Source of the DNA: a virus
Length of the DNA stretch: 35,640 nucleotides
Strand: one strand, 5' to 3'
IMG/VR virus record: IMGVR_UViG_3300008110_000183
Span: 1 to 35,640 of that record
Made by a program: the position numbers and the translations under genes. The notes beneath the pieces were generated by a model, which ran no database searches, was not told the origin of the DNA, and saw only the letters and a list, made by a program, of their open reading frames with translations. Shown piece after piece: positions 19,211-27,475 of the stretch (the stretch's first letter is position 1; each line of letters begins with the position of its first letter).

Positions 19211-19501
19211 ATGTCAAACAGTACCAAGGCACACCCAGCCATGACCCTTCCCACTTCCGACCACGTTTGCCAGGGCTCTGCTCACGGTTCCACCTATGTC
19301 GGTTGGGGCGGCTCTGCCCGCTACCACGCGGACGCTACCCCTCTCGCTTGCCGCCTGAGCGATCGCGAGCGCTCTTTCCCTCCTATGTCGCAGGGTATTG
19401 AGCGGCGCCGCTGGGTTGATCAGCGCCGCATCCCGGCCGGTGAACATACCCAGCGCCGCTGGGCTGGTGGTATTGACGACGCCGGCCACCGGTTCGCCTG
19501 A
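19211..19501 (+). CDS. hypothetical Arg/His-rich protein
   Basis: A 96-residue frame (MSNSTKAHPAMTLPTSDHVC...) with a Gly/Ser-rich part (GSAHGSTYVGWGGSARYH) and a basic end with two similar units (GIERRRWVDQRRIPAGEH and HTQRRWAGG). An ATG at 19241 would give 86 residues. It ends 10 bases before an intrinsic terminator, which supports it as the last gene of a transcript. It contains one HIP1 octamer (GCGATCGC at 19359). No family is recognised. Confidence 0.5.
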   Translation: MSNSTKAHPAMTLPTSDHVCQGSAHGSTYVGWGGSARYHADATPLACRLSDRERSFPPMSQGIERRRWVDQRRIPAGEHTQRRWAGGIDDAGHRFA

Positions 19502-19511
19502 TCCGCACCAC

Positions 19512-19538
19512 AAGCCGGCATTGTGTTGCCGGCTTTTT
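19512..19538 (+). terminator. intrinsic terminator (first copy)
   Basis: AAGCCGGCA-TTGTGT-TGCCGGCTT with a run of T. It ends the transcript of the genes at 18549-19501 and is immediately followed by promoter P1 in the first repeat unit. Confidence 0.8.
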
Positions 19539-19541
19539 ATG

Positions 19542-19570
19542 TTGATACAATATAACGATACTGTGATACA
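19542..19570 (+). promoter_or_regulatory. promoter P1 of the repeat
   Basis: A -35 box TTGATA (19542-19547), a 17-base spacer and an extended -10 TGT-GATACA (19562-19570). It reads toward the terminase. Confidence 0.5.
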
Positions 19571-19608
19571 ACACAAAACCGTCTTTGTAATTTTGCGATG
19601 CGGTTGCA

Positions 19609-19632
19609 CCGGCAACATACTGCCGGCCTTTT
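19609..19632 (+). terminator. intrinsic terminator (second copy)
   Basis: CCGGCA-ACATAC-TGCCGG followed by CCTTTT. It would stop much of the P1 transcript, and promoter P2 follows at once. Confidence 0.6.
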
Positions 19633-19635
19633 ATG

Positions 19636-19664
19636 TTGACACAATATAACGATACTGTGATACA
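19636..19664 (+). promoter_or_regulatory. promoter P2 of the repeat, likely late promoter
   Basis: A consensus -35 TTGACA (19636-19641), a 17-base spacer and the extended -10 TGT-GATACA (to 19664). The -35 matches the sigma70 consensus exactly, better than P1. Transcription would start near 19671 and run into the large terminase and head genes. Confidence 0.6.
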
Positions 19665-19808
19665 ACACGGGGGTATGTTCGTGATTCTGTGATGCGGTGG
19701 CGGGACCCAGGGAACCTACTGACATATCCTCAATTCCTTCCTCTGTTACACACCGGGGGCAGGGGTTCGATTCCTGTAATACCCTAGAAGGTACCCTCCT
19801 ACATAAAA

Positions 19809-21059
19809 ATGCCCGATTCTGCTGGAGCACTCACCCTCCGCTACGCCCAGGGTCAGGTCTTCAACAGCCGCAAACGCTTCAGAGTGCTGGTAGCAGGCCG
19901 TCGATTCGGCAAAAGTTACCTGTCATGCATCGAATTATTGCGTGGGGCGATCGAAAGGCCGGGCGAAACCTTCTTCTACGCGGCCCCTACATACCGGATG
20001 GCGAAGGACATCGCTTGGAAAGTCCTGAAAAAACTAGTCCCAAAAGCCTGGATCAAGAGCAAGAACGAAACCGACCTCAAAATCGAACTGGTGAACGGCT
20101 CAACAATCGAGTTGAAGGGCACTGAAAACGCCATGGCTCTACGCGGCCGCAGTTTGGCTGGCGTGGTACTCGACGAAGCCGCCTTCATGGACAGCGAAGT
20201 CTGGTTCGAGGTAATCCGCCCCGCTCTGGCCGACAAACAAGGCTGGGCACTCTTCATTTCCACCCCCGACGGCACCGCCAGCTGGTTCTACGACCTCTGG
20301 TGTTACTGCGAGGAAGGCGACAACGACTGGAGCCGCTGGCAATTCACAACGATTGACGGCGATAACGTCCCAGCAGAAGAAATCGAAGCCGCCCGCGCCC
20401 AACTCGACCCCCGCACCTTCCGCCAAGAGTTTGAGGCAAGCTTCGAAAACCTCTCCGGCCTCGTCGCCGTCTCCTTCGGAGACGAAAACATAGACAAACA
20501 GGTCCAAGATTTGCCAATTCTGCCCTTGCTACTCGGCCTCGACTTCAACGTCGAATTTATGGCCGGCGTTTTTGCAGTCAAAAAAGGCGAAGACCTATGG
20601 GTATTTGACGAACTGGTACTAACCGGCGGCGCCACAACATGGGATTTCTGCGAAGCCGTCCAGCACAAGTTCGGTATCGAACGCCGCATCATCGTCTGCC
20701 CCGATCCAACTGGCGGCGCCCGCAAAACCGCCGGTGTCGGTCAAACCGACCACTCAATCCTTCGAAAGTCAGGTTTTACGGTGTCGAGCCCCCGCGCACC
20801 ATGGAAAATCCGCGACAAAATCAATGCCGTAAACATGGGTCTGATGGATGCCAACGGCAAGCGCCGCATTTTCATCCACCCGCGCTGCAAGGAACTGATC
20901 AAGTCCTTACGCACACTTACCTACGCTCCAGGCACTGGCTTGCCCAATAAAAATCTCGGCGTGGATCACGCTTTCGACGCTCTGGGTTACCTATGCCTAC
21001 AAAGTTTCAACCTTGCTAAACCCGAAACCCTCGGACCCACTAACTATCGAGTTTGGTAA
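19809..21059 (+). CDS. terL: large terminase subunit
   Basis: A 416-residue DNA packaging motor. The ATPase domain has Walker A AGRRFGKS at residues 29-36, Walker B GVVLDEAAF near 118 and the coupling motif STP near 150. The nuclease domain has acidic residues in LGLDFN, CPDPTGG and HAFDALGY, as in RNase H-like terminase nucleases. It cuts and translocates phage DNA into proheads through the portal (23301). The leader upstream is about 140 bases long and starts at promoter P2. Its last 20 bases overlap the antisense HNH gene. Confidence 0.95.
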   Translation: MPDSAGALTLRYAQGQVFNSRKRFRVLVAGRRFGKSYLSCIELLRGAIERPGETFFYAAPTYRMAKDIAWKVLKKLVPKAWIKSKNETDLKIELVNGSTIELKGTENAMALRGRSLAGVVLDEAAFMDSEVWFEVIRPALADKQGWALFISTPDGTASWFYDLWCYCEEGDNDWSRWQFTTIDGDNVPAEEIEAARAQLDPRTFRQEFEASFENLSGLVAVSFGDENIDKQVQDLPILPLLLGLDFNVEFMAGVFAVKKGEDLWVFDELVLTGGATTWDFCEAVQHKFGIERRIIVCPDPTGGARKTAGVGQTDHSILRKSGFTVSSPRAPWKIRDKINAVNMGLMDANGKRRIFIHPRCKELIKSLRTLTYAPGTGLPNKNLGVDHAFDALGYLCLQSFNLAKPETLGPTNYRVW

Positions 21060-21549
21060 TAAGCGCCTGTACCGCTTGGTGAGCCTCTTCGGCTGTGGTA
21101 AACGACGGTGTTGAGTACAGCTTTTTATCCCTACGCACCTGCCCTATCCAGCGCCATTTGCGTCTGTACACGTGTTTGTACGGTGAACGCCTACGCTTAT
21201 GCCCTTTCTGGTTACTGGTGTTTGCTCCTCGCTTCACCAAGCGCAAGTTTTCCCACCGGTTGTCTAAACCGTTTCCGTTGATGTGGTCCACCATTAAGTC
21301 CCCAGGATCTTCTCCCGTCATGTACATCCAAATAAGCCTATGGGCTAAGTATGTAACAGTATGAAATTTGCCGGCGTAGTACGTCTTTGTGCTGTTAGAA
21401 CCGTTGCCCATAGCGGTCTTACTACCGAACCGCGCACCGGGCCTTACCCGCGACTGGGGATCCGGCAACTGCCAAATCAACTCCCCTGTCTTCGGGGTAT
21501 AGAACAAGCACTCCTGCAAAACGTACTGCTCAGGGAGGGGCTTAGGCAC
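21040..21549 (-). CDS. HNH homing endonuclease with AP2-like domain
   Basis: A 169-residue protein: an N-terminal segment with WQLPDPQSRVRPGARFG, an HNH_3 core (YLAHRLIWMYMTGEDPG, then MVDHINGNGLDNRWENLRLV) and a C-terminal AP2-like DNA-binding unit (YKHVYRRKWRWIGQVRRDKK and TTAEEAHQAVQAL). It lies between the terminase and the next structural genes on the opposite strand, overlapping the terminase end by 20 bases, like the HNH at 1688. Such genes spread by cutting allelic sites that lack them. Confidence 0.9.
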   Translation of the reverse strand: MPKPLPEQYVLQECLFYTPKTGELIWQLPDPQSRVRPGARFGSKTAMGNGSNSTKTYYAGKFHTVTYLAHRLIWMYMTGEDPGDLMVDHINGNGLDNRWENLRLVKRGANTSNQKGHKRRRSPYKHVYRRKWRWIGQVRRDKKLYSTPSFTTAEEAHQAVQALITKLDS

Positions 21550-21609
21550 GACTGGTACAGACTCTATGTAGATCCTAGCACGCTAGACTTACGTATATGC
21601 TCACGAGCA

Positions 21610-21792
21610 ATGGCTAAAAAGAAAACCGTTGCCCAGAAAAAGGTCTCCAAGGTTATGCGCGAATACGGCAAAGGCGAACTCCACTCAGGTAGCAAAAAAG
21701 GCCCCGTAGTGAAATCCCGCAAACAAGCCATCGCCATTGCAATGTCCGAGGCCGGCATGACCAAAAAACCCACCAAAAAAGGTAAAAAATAA
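21610..21792 (+). CDS. DUF6496-type small basic protein
   Basis: A 60-residue basic protein: MAKKKTVAQKKVSKVMREYG, GELHSGSKKGPVV and KSRKQAIAIAMSEAG, ending in KKPTKKGKK. This is the DUF6496 pattern, seen in phages and bacteria without a known function. The basic charge suggests DNA binding, perhaps in the capsid. The frame is open upstream to 21361, but that part is antisense to the HNH gene. A TAGACT box lies 20 bases upstream. Confidence 0.8.
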   Translation: MAKKKTVAQKKVSKVMREYGKGELHSGSKKGPVVKSRKQAIAIAMSEAGMTKKPTKKGKK

Positions 21793-21800
21793 CCTCCCCC

Positions 21801-23066
21801 ATGTCTTACCTACTACATAACTCCTCTATTACCACCTCCTACGGACTCAGCACCGCCGGCGGAGGCGCCGCCGCTTCTGTTGGAGCAACCGACGCCTTCG
21901 GCCGCATCCGCACGTCCGCACCGCTAACACTTTTCGATTCCAGCCACCGATATAGCGACAACGGCCTGTGGGCAACCTCCACAACAAGCGGGGGTAGCTC
22001 AACATTTGACGCCAACGCCGGCCTGGTCAACCTCGCCGTAACCACCACCTCCGGTTCCGAGGTCATCCGCGAAACCACCAAGTGCTTCTCGTACCAGCCG
22101 GGCAAATCCCTGCTGGTGATGTCGACATTTACGATGGCCGCCGCCAAAACCGGCCTCCGCCAGCGCGTCGGCTACTACGGCGCCAGCAACGGCATGTACC
22201 TAGAACTTGCCAACAACGACCTCAACTTTGTCGAACGCAGCTCCTCCACCGGCTCGCTAGTCGAAACCCGCGTCCCCAAATCCAACTGGAACATCGACCC
22301 TCTGGATGGCACTGGCCCATCCAACCTCACACTTGACATAACAAAATCACAAATTCTATGGATGGACATCGAGTGGCTCGGCCTTGGCACCGTCCGCCTA
22401 GGTTTCGTCATTAACGGCAAATTCATCCACTGCCACTCCTTCCACCACGCCAACATCATCACTGGAACATACATAACAACCGCATCACTCCCTCTCCGCT
22501 ACGAAATAACAAACACCGCCACCACCGCAAGCACCAGCACCCTCAAACAAGTCTGCTCAACGGTTCTTTCCGAGGGCGGTTACGAACTTCGTGGTCTCCA
22601 GCAATCCATCGGCACCGCTATCACAGCTCCCTCCGCCCTCACACTCGCGGGCACTTACTACCCGATCATTTCTTTACGCCTTAAATCAGCACGATTAGAC
22701 GCAATCGTCATCCTTACTGCTATATCAATCATGGCGGCCTCCGCCAACGCCAACTACACCTGGCGCGTAGTCGCCTCCGCCACAACCACGGGCGGCACTT
22801 GGACTAGCGCAGGAACCAACTCCAGCGTCGAATACAACCTAACCGGCACCGCAACAACCGGCGGCCGCGTCCTAGCCGAAGGCTATTTCAGCTCCACCAA
22901 CCAAAGCACCACATCAGTCGACATCCTCAAAGAGGCCCTCTTCAAGTTTCAACTGGAACGCGACGGCCTTACATCAACACCTTACGAATTAAGCCTGCTG
23001 GTGGCAGCAAGCGTCGCAACTTCTAATGTGCACGCATCTATGGACTGGGAGGAAATCAGTCGCTAA
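21801..23066 (+). CDS. virion structural protein (cyanophage type)
   Basis: A 421-residue protein rich in Ser, Thr, Gly and beta strands. The segment AFGRIRTSAPLTLFDSSHRY and SDNGLWATS is typical, to my memory, of structural proteins in cyanophages. A Cys/His-containing middle (INGKFIHCHSFHHANIITG) and a C-terminal beta region follow. It may decorate the capsid or form part of the neck or a fibre. It starts 8 bases after the DUF6496 gene and overlaps the next start by one base. Confidence 0.75.
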   Translation: MSYLLHNSSITTSYGLSTAGGGAAASVGATDAFGRIRTSAPLTLFDSSHRYSDNGLWATSTTSGGSSTFDANAGLVNLAVTTTSGSEVIRETTKCFSYQPGKSLLVMSTFTMAAAKTGLRQRVGYYGASNGMYLELANNDLNFVERSSSTGSLVETRVPKSNWNIDPLDGTGPSNLTLDITKSQILWMDIEWLGLGTVRLGFVINGKFIHCHSFHHANIITGTYITTASLPLRYEITNTATTASTSTLKQVCSTVLSEGGYELRGLQQSIGTAITAPSALTLAGTYYPIISLRLKSARLDAIVILTAISIMAASANANYTWRVVASATTTGGTWTSAGTNSSVEYNLTGTATTGGRVLAEGYFSSTNQSTTSVDILKEALFKFQLERDGLTSTPYELSLLVAASVATSNVHASMDWEEISR

Positions 23067-23263
23067 TGGCTATCCAAACAGTTAACGGCGGCTGCGTCCA
23101 CATCGAAATCGACGCTGAGGACGGCCTCACCCACGCCACCTTCGTATTCAAGTCACCCCAAAACCCCGAAATCCTCGGCGGTTTTGTCACCATGCTGGCC
23201 CAGGGCGTCGAAGTGCTGGTACCCATCACCGATCCCGACGACGAAGAGGAAGACGATGATTGA
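23066..23263 (+). CDS. small acidic hypothetical protein
   Basis: A 65-residue protein whose ATG overlaps the preceding stop (TAATG). A beta-rich part (GGCVHIEIDAEDGLTHATFV, then ILGGFVTMLAQGVEVLVPIT) ends in a run of Asp/Glu (DPDDEEEDDD). A head accessory role is inferred from its position before the portal gene. No match known to me. Confidence 0.7.
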   Translation: MAIQTVNGGCVHIEIDAEDGLTHATFVFKSPQNPEILGGFVTMLAQGVEVLVPITDPDDEEEDDD

Positions 23264-23300
23264 GTCTCTGCCAAAATAAGTACAAAGTAGGAGTCAAGCC

Positions 23301-24746
23301 GTGGTTTACAGCGCCAACATCCCACCAACTGGTGCTGTAGTCAGCGAATCCCCCTTCGTCCGCAGCCTAGACGTGATCGGCATGATGCCCGACTGGAGCG
23401 TCATGGCCGCCGTCACTCACGGCACCAACTACATCCGGGATATGTCAGAGACATACCTCCCACAAGAACCCCGCGAAGACGACGACGCCTACCAAACCCG
23501 CGTCGACCGCAGCGTCCTCAGCCCCTACACCAGCCGCCTAATCGAAACCGCCGCTGGTGCCATCCTCCGCAAACCCATCCACGTCGAAGGCGACCCCTAC
23601 TGGCTGGAACTGATCCAAAACATCGACGGCATCGGCTCGAACATCAACGAATACGCCCGCCGCGCTCTCGTCAGCAGCCTGACCTATGGCCACAGCGCCA
23701 TCCTGGTGGACTATCCCGCAGCAATGGGAGCGCGAAATCTTGCTGAGGAACGCGCCCAAGGCCGCCGCCCCTACTTCGTCCACATCGACGCCCCCCAAAT
23801 CTGGGGCTGGCGCAAGGAACCCGTCACCAACCGCCTCCTCCAAGTCCGCATCCATGACTACGACGTCCGCCCCCTCAACGAATTCGGCGAAGAACAAGTC
23901 GAGGAAATGCGCGTCATCTACCCCGGCCGCTACGACCTCTACACACTGGGCCGCAGCACCGAAACCGTCAGCCTCGACGAAACCGGCGGCTACAGCCTCG
24001 ACGAAATCCCCCTCGTCCCGATCTACAGCAACCGGCGTGGCGCGTTGATCTCCCAACCCCCACTCCTAGACATCGCCAACCTCAACATCACCCACTACCA
24101 ACGCCAAGCCGACCTAATCCACGCGCTCCACATCGCCGCAATGCCCACCCTTGTCCTAGAGGGCTGGGACGACACCACCGGCAGCGCAACGATGGGCGTC
24201 AACTACGCCATCGCCATGCAACCCGGCAACAAGGCGTACTACGTCCAAGCGGACGCCACCAGCTTCGACGCCCAAATGGCCGAACTCCAGTCACTGGAGC
24301 AACAAATGTCCACGCTTGGCGTTACCAAACTCTTCGGCCAAAAGTTTGTCGCCGAGTCTGCCGAGGCCAAGCGCATTGACCAAGCCCAATCCAACAGCGT
24401 CCTCTCAATCATCAGCCAAGAACTGGAAAGCGCCCTCAACCAAGCCTTCGCCTTTGCCGCCCAGTACGTCGGCATCGAACCACCCGAAATCACCATCGAC
24501 CGCGACTTCGACTACTACCGCCTGATCGGCCAAGACGTCTCCGTGCTGGCCCAACTCAACCAGATGGGCAAGATCAGCGACGCGATGCTGCTGGAAGTCC
24601 TCCGCCGTGGCGAAGTCCTCCCCGACAACATCAACATCGAAGACGAACTGGAAGCCTCCACCGAAAACGCCCTCGCCTTACCTGAGGCCGCCGAGAACAC
24701 CGGCGACGAAGACATGGACGAGCGCGAAGAGGAACTTAACTCTTAA
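23301..24746 (+). CDS. portal protein (DUF4055-like)
   Basis: A 481-residue protein with GTG start and AGGAG at 23289. The N-terminus carries VTHGTNYIRDMSETYLPQEP and DRSVLSPYTSRLIETAAGAI, as in DUF4055 portal proteins. A stem/wing part with Tyr-rich strands follows, then a helical region (SLEQQMSTLGVTKLFGQKF, NSVLSIISQELESALNQAF). It forms the dodecameric channel at one capsid vertex through which the terminase pumps DNA. It lies in the normal order between terminase and scaffold. Confidence 0.9.
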   Translation: MVYSANIPPTGAVVSESPFVRSLDVIGMMPDWSVMAAVTHGTNYIRDMSETYLPQEPREDDDAYQTRVDRSVLSPYTSRLIETAAGAILRKPIHVEGDPYWLELIQNIDGIGSNINEYARRALVSSLTYGHSAILVDYPAAMGARNLAEERAQGRRPYFVHIDAPQIWGWRKEPVTNRLLQVRIHDYDVRPLNEFGEEQVEEMRVIYPGRYDLYTLGRSTETVSLDETGGYSLDEIPLVPIYSNRRGALISQPPLLDIANLNITHYQRQADLIHALHIAAMPTLVLEGWDDTTGSATMGVNYAIAMQPGNKAYYVQADATSFDAQMAELQSLEQQMSTLGVTKLFGQKFVAESAEAKRIDQAQSNSVLSIISQELESALNQAFAFAAQYVGIEPPEITIDRDFDYYRLIGQDVSVLAQLNQMGKISDAMLLEVLRRGEVLPDNINIEDELEASTENALALPEAAENTGDEDMDEREEELNS

Positions 24747-24781
24747 CTGCTAAAGTACACGTGTCCAAGTAATACACAACT

Positions 24782-25489
24782 GTGCCCGAAGAACAGCAAG
24801 CCCCAGTAACTCCTGTGGAGACTGGAGCACCTCAGCCTGTGGCTGACAGCTTGGATCTGGCCGCTCAACTCGAAGCGCTTCGTGCGAAAAACCAAGAACT
24901 AATCGCCGAGCGCCGCAAGGACCGCGAAAACCGCGAAACCCTCCAGAAACAACTGGAGGACGTCCGTCTCGCACAGGAACAAGCGAAAACCGCAAAACTT
25001 GCCGAGTCCGGCGAGTACAAAACGCTCTGGGAAGAAGCACAAACTACTGTCGCTGAACTCAAGCAACAACTCGCCGCAAAAGAATCCGAAGTCGAAAACA
25101 TTCGCCAAGGATTTACTCAAGAGCAAGTCAAATCCGCCGCTATTGCTCAACTCTCACAGGCTGGTGCACTGGCACCCGATCAGCTGTATCGTTTATTGCA
25201 GGAGAACTTACGTGCCAAAGAAGGACAGCCTGTGGCTGTTGTCGGCGGCGTCGAAGTTCCAGTTGGTGAATACATCGCCAACTTGAAAAACCCCGGCAGC
25301 GGTTACGAGCATCATTTTGCCGCCACGAACCGCGCTGGAATGGGTGTTACGGGTAGTGCCCGTACAACCGCCCTTCCCGGTCAAGCCAACCCCTGGTCTA
25401 AGGACAGCTGGAACGTCACTCAGCAAATGATGATGCTTGCCAGCGATCCCGACAAAGCCCGGTTGTTGAAAGCAGAAGCCGGTCTCTAG
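24782..25489 (+). CDS. scaffolding protein
   Basis: A 235-residue protein with GTG start. Residues about 28-120 form a long charged coiled coil (LAAQLEALRAKNQELIAERR, KDRENRETLQKQLEDVRLA, VAELKQQLAAKESEVENI). The C-terminal part, with VTGSARTTALPGQANPW and a helical end, could bind the coat protein. Position directly before the capsid gene and the composition are typical of scaffold proteins, which guide shell assembly and then leave. No protease domain is visible. Confidence 0.8.
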   Translation: MPEEQQAPVTPVETGAPQPVADSLDLAAQLEALRAKNQELIAERRKDRENRETLQKQLEDVRLAQEQAKTAKLAESGEYKTLWEEAQTTVAELKQQLAAKESEVENIRQGFTQEQVKSAAIAQLSQAGALAPDQLYRLLQENLRAKEGQPVAVVGGVEVPVGEYIANLKNPGSGYEHHFAATNRAGMGVTGSARTTALPGQANPWSKDSWNVTQQMMMLASDPDKARLLKAEAGL

Positions 25490-25535
25490 CCCCTGTGGGG
25501 CACCTCCCCAACCTTGATTCCACTGGAGCTAACCA

Positions 25536-26642
25536 ATGTCTGCTTCTAACAGCAACTTCGGGGGAACTTTTCTCTCGAACCTCGTAACTCGCCCCGAGTT
25601 TCTTCAGTACACCGCTGAGGGCATTTTCGAGCAATCGAAGTGGGTGCAAAGCGGCATCATCCAGCGCAACGCTGCCCTTGACGCCCGCGCCGGCGGCACC
25701 CGCGTGCGCGTGCCTTTCTTCGACCCCATCGCCCCCACCGAAACCCAGATCCTCTCCACCTCCAGCTGGAACGGTGGCCTGGGTTATCTGACCGCGCAGA
25801 ACGTGACTGCCGACGAGCAGATCATGACCCTGCTCCACCGTGGCTTCGCCTACGCCGCTGACGACCTCAGCAAGCTGGGCTCTGGCGCCGACCCCCTGGC
25901 TCACGTCCGCAACCAGCTGACCGCCGCCATCAACAAGCTGAAGACCGCCACCCTGAACGCCCAACTGCTGGGTCTGTTCGGCGGCATCAGCGGCGCCGGC
26001 GTGCTGGGCGCCAACCAGACGAACAAGTCGTTCGCTGGTGTCCCCGGTTCGATGACCGAGGCCAACTTCATCAACGTGGCAAACGTTGTGGCCGCCAAGG
26101 CCAAGCTGGGTGAGCGCGGCGACGAACTCGACGCCATCGCCATGCACTCCAACGTGGCGTACTACCTCCAGCAAGTGGGGATGCTGACCTTCAGCACCTC
26201 TGCACTGTCCACCGGCGGTGCCGTGGTCTGGGGCGGCGGCGGTGTGGGTGTCACCCAAACCGAAGTGGCGACCTTCGCTGGTCTCCGCGTGGTGATCGAC
26301 GACCAACTGACCTACCTGACCGGCGGCACTGCCACCCACGCGGTGAAGTACCCCGTCTACCTGTTTGCCTCGGGCGTCGTTTCCGAAGGAATTCAGCAGG
26401 ATCTCCGCCTCGGCGCAGACCGCAACATCCTGTCCATGCAGGACATCCTGGCCGTGGACTACCACTACGGTTACCACGTGACTGGTACCAAGTGGAACGT
26501 GGCCGGCGACAACCCGACCAACGCTGCCACCACCGGCAACCTGGCCGACACTGCTTCTTGGGCTCTGGTCTACAGCGCCGCCAAGAAAGTGCCCCTCTGC
26601 CGCTTGCTCGTAAATACGCCATTCGACCTAACGGCGTACTGA
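25536..26642 (+). CDS. major capsid protein
   Basis: A 368-residue protein of HK97-like fold: an N-terminal helical part (FLSNLVTRPEFLQYTAEGIF), the segment RVRVPFFDPIAPTETQ, a helical spine with AAINKLKTATLNAQLLG, the loop AIAMHSNVAYYLQQVG and VVIDDQLTYL, and PVYLFASGVVSEGIQQD near the end. Codon use is very GC3-rich, as for a highly expressed gene. The ribosome site GGAG is part of an ACTGGAGC motif at 25522. The strong terminator 28 bases after the stop limits read-through into the HNH gene. Confidence 0.9.
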   Translation: MSASNSNFGGTFLSNLVTRPEFLQYTAEGIFEQSKWVQSGIIQRNAALDARAGGTRVRVPFFDPIAPTETQILSTSSWNGGLGYLTAQNVTADEQIMTLLHRGFAYAADDLSKLGSGADPLAHVRNQLTAAINKLKTATLNAQLLGLFGGISGAGVLGANQTNKSFAGVPGSMTEANFINVANVVAAKAKLGERGDELDAIAMHSNVAYYLQQVGMLTFSTSALSTGGAVVWGGGGVGVTQTEVATFAGLRVVIDDQLTYLTGGTATHAVKYPVYLFASGVVSEGIQQDLRLGADRNILSMQDILAVDYHYGYHVTGTKWNVAGDNPTNAATTGNLADTASWALVYSAAKKVPLCRLLVNTPFDLTAY

Positions 26643-26669
26643 TAAACCGCTTTACTTGCGGTATGATAT

Positions 26670-26692
26670 GGGCCTCTTCCGAGGCCCTTTTT
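26670..26692 (+). terminator. intrinsic terminator after the capsid gene
   Basis: GGGCCTC-TTCC-GAGGCCC followed by TTTTT. It separates the abundant capsid transcript from the downstream HNH and connector genes. Confidence 0.9.
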
Positions 26693-26693
26693 C

Positions 26694-27203
26694 ATGGAAA
26701 CCCGTCCCATCCCTTCTGTAATCGGGTACAGCGCGTCAAAAGACGGCAAAATCATCAGCCACCACCGCCTAGAGCCATTCGCTTTAAGACAGACAAACCA
26801 CACGCAGGGCTACAAACAGGTAAACCTCAAAACGTCTAAGGGTTTTCGCACAAGGCTTGTTCATGTACTTGTATTAGAAGCCTGGATCGGACCTAGGCCG
26901 GAAAAACACGTCACCAATCATAAAAATGGCGACAAAACCGACAACCGCCTTGAAAACCTTGAGTATGTAACCCAAACCGAAAATATGCGCCATTCGTACG
27001 CAACAGGTTTAAGCCCTAAACCACCTACTCGGTACGGCGAGGACTTAAAGCACTTAGCCAAAATGACGACACAAAAAGTCCTGGCTCTACGGGCTGAGAC
27101 AGACCGAGAGCCAGGTTACCTAGAGCGTTTTGGTGTCAAATACGGGATTAGTGCCGCAACAGTGTCTAAGATCCTGCTACGTCAAACATGGAGGCACATT
27201 TAA
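26694..27203 (+). CDS. HNH homing endonuclease (NUMOD4-like)
   Basis: A 169-residue protein. Residues about 5-50 resemble NUMOD4 (IPSVIGYSASKDGKIISHHR, YKQVNLKTS), then comes an HNH_3 core (FRTRLVHVLVLEAWIGPRPE, HVTNHKNGDKTDNRLENLEY) and a C-terminal helix-turn-helix for DNA contact (YLERFGVKYGISAATVSKIL). It is the third HNH gene of the window, here co-directional and placed just after the capsid terminator, where it would be weakly expressed. Codon use is less GC-rich than in the capsid gene. Confidence 0.9.
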   Translation: METRPIPSVIGYSASKDGKIISHHRLEPFALRQTNHTQGYKQVNLKTSKGFRTRLVHVLVLEAWIGPRPEKHVTNHKNGDKTDNRLENLEYVTQTENMRHSYATGLSPKPPTRYGEDLKHLAKMTTQKVLALRAETDREPGYLERFGVKYGISAATVSKILLRQTWRHI

Positions 27204-27475
27204 GATTCAATTTCTCCGATGCGCATACGCTCCTGATACTCAAATACCTCAGGAGCACGACCCACCATCTTGTACGAGTGGGTCAACAGCTCACGAAACA
27301 CATGAGGACTCACAGCGAGTTCCTGCTGGATCGCCTCAGCATCTTCACCAGCAGCAACCTTGGCGCGAATCGTCTCAGCAACTACCTCAAGCGAACGCAC
27401 CTCAGCGCCCGGAACAGCCGAAAGCGCCTTTGTTTCTACAGTGGCATCAACACTGGAACTTCTGCGAGCAGGCAT
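27200..27475 (-). CDS. small antisense gene within the head operon
   Basis: A 91-residue protein on the opposite strand (VDATVETKALSAVPGAEV, then TIRAKVAAGEDAEAIQQELA and VFRELLTHSYKMVGRAPEVF) with a natural composition and helical C-terminal half. It overlaps the HNH end by 4 bases, and its ATG shares CATG with the next rightward gene. A leftward gene inside a strict late operon is unusual. It could be a relic moved with the HNH insertion. Family unknown. Confidence 0.55.
   Translation of the reverse strand: MPARRSSSVDATVETKALSAVPGAEVRSLEVVAETIRAKVAAGEDAEAIQQELAVSPHVFRELLTHSYKMVGRAPEVFEYQERMRIGEIES

Larger units (their letters stand above)
19528..19703 (+). repeat. 94-nt tandem repeat of terminator arm plus promoter
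   Basis: Two units, 19528-19609 and 19622-19703, are offset by exactly 94 bases. Each begins with the 3' arm of a terminator (GCCGGC then T-run), continues into the promoter with two substitutions over about 49 bases, diverges in the middle and converges again at GATGCGGT (19597 and 19691). The copies lie directly upstream of the large terminase gene. A recent duplication of a regulatory cassette is the simplest reading. Confidence 0.75.

Noticed and set aside
19359-19366. HIP1 octamer GCGATCGC as a host signature
   Set aside because: Only one copy was noticed in the window, so it is no evidence for a HIP1-rich cyanobacterial host.
19671-19784. Complete tRNA or tmRNA between promoter P2 and terL
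   Set aside because: GGGTAT and ATACCC could pair, but the span is 114 bases, no anticodon arm is seen and the T stem has two extra bases.
25416-26477. Long minus-strand reading frame opposite the capsid gene
   Set aside because: It is the mirror of a GC3-rich gene; the protein is His/Gly/Val-biased without motifs.
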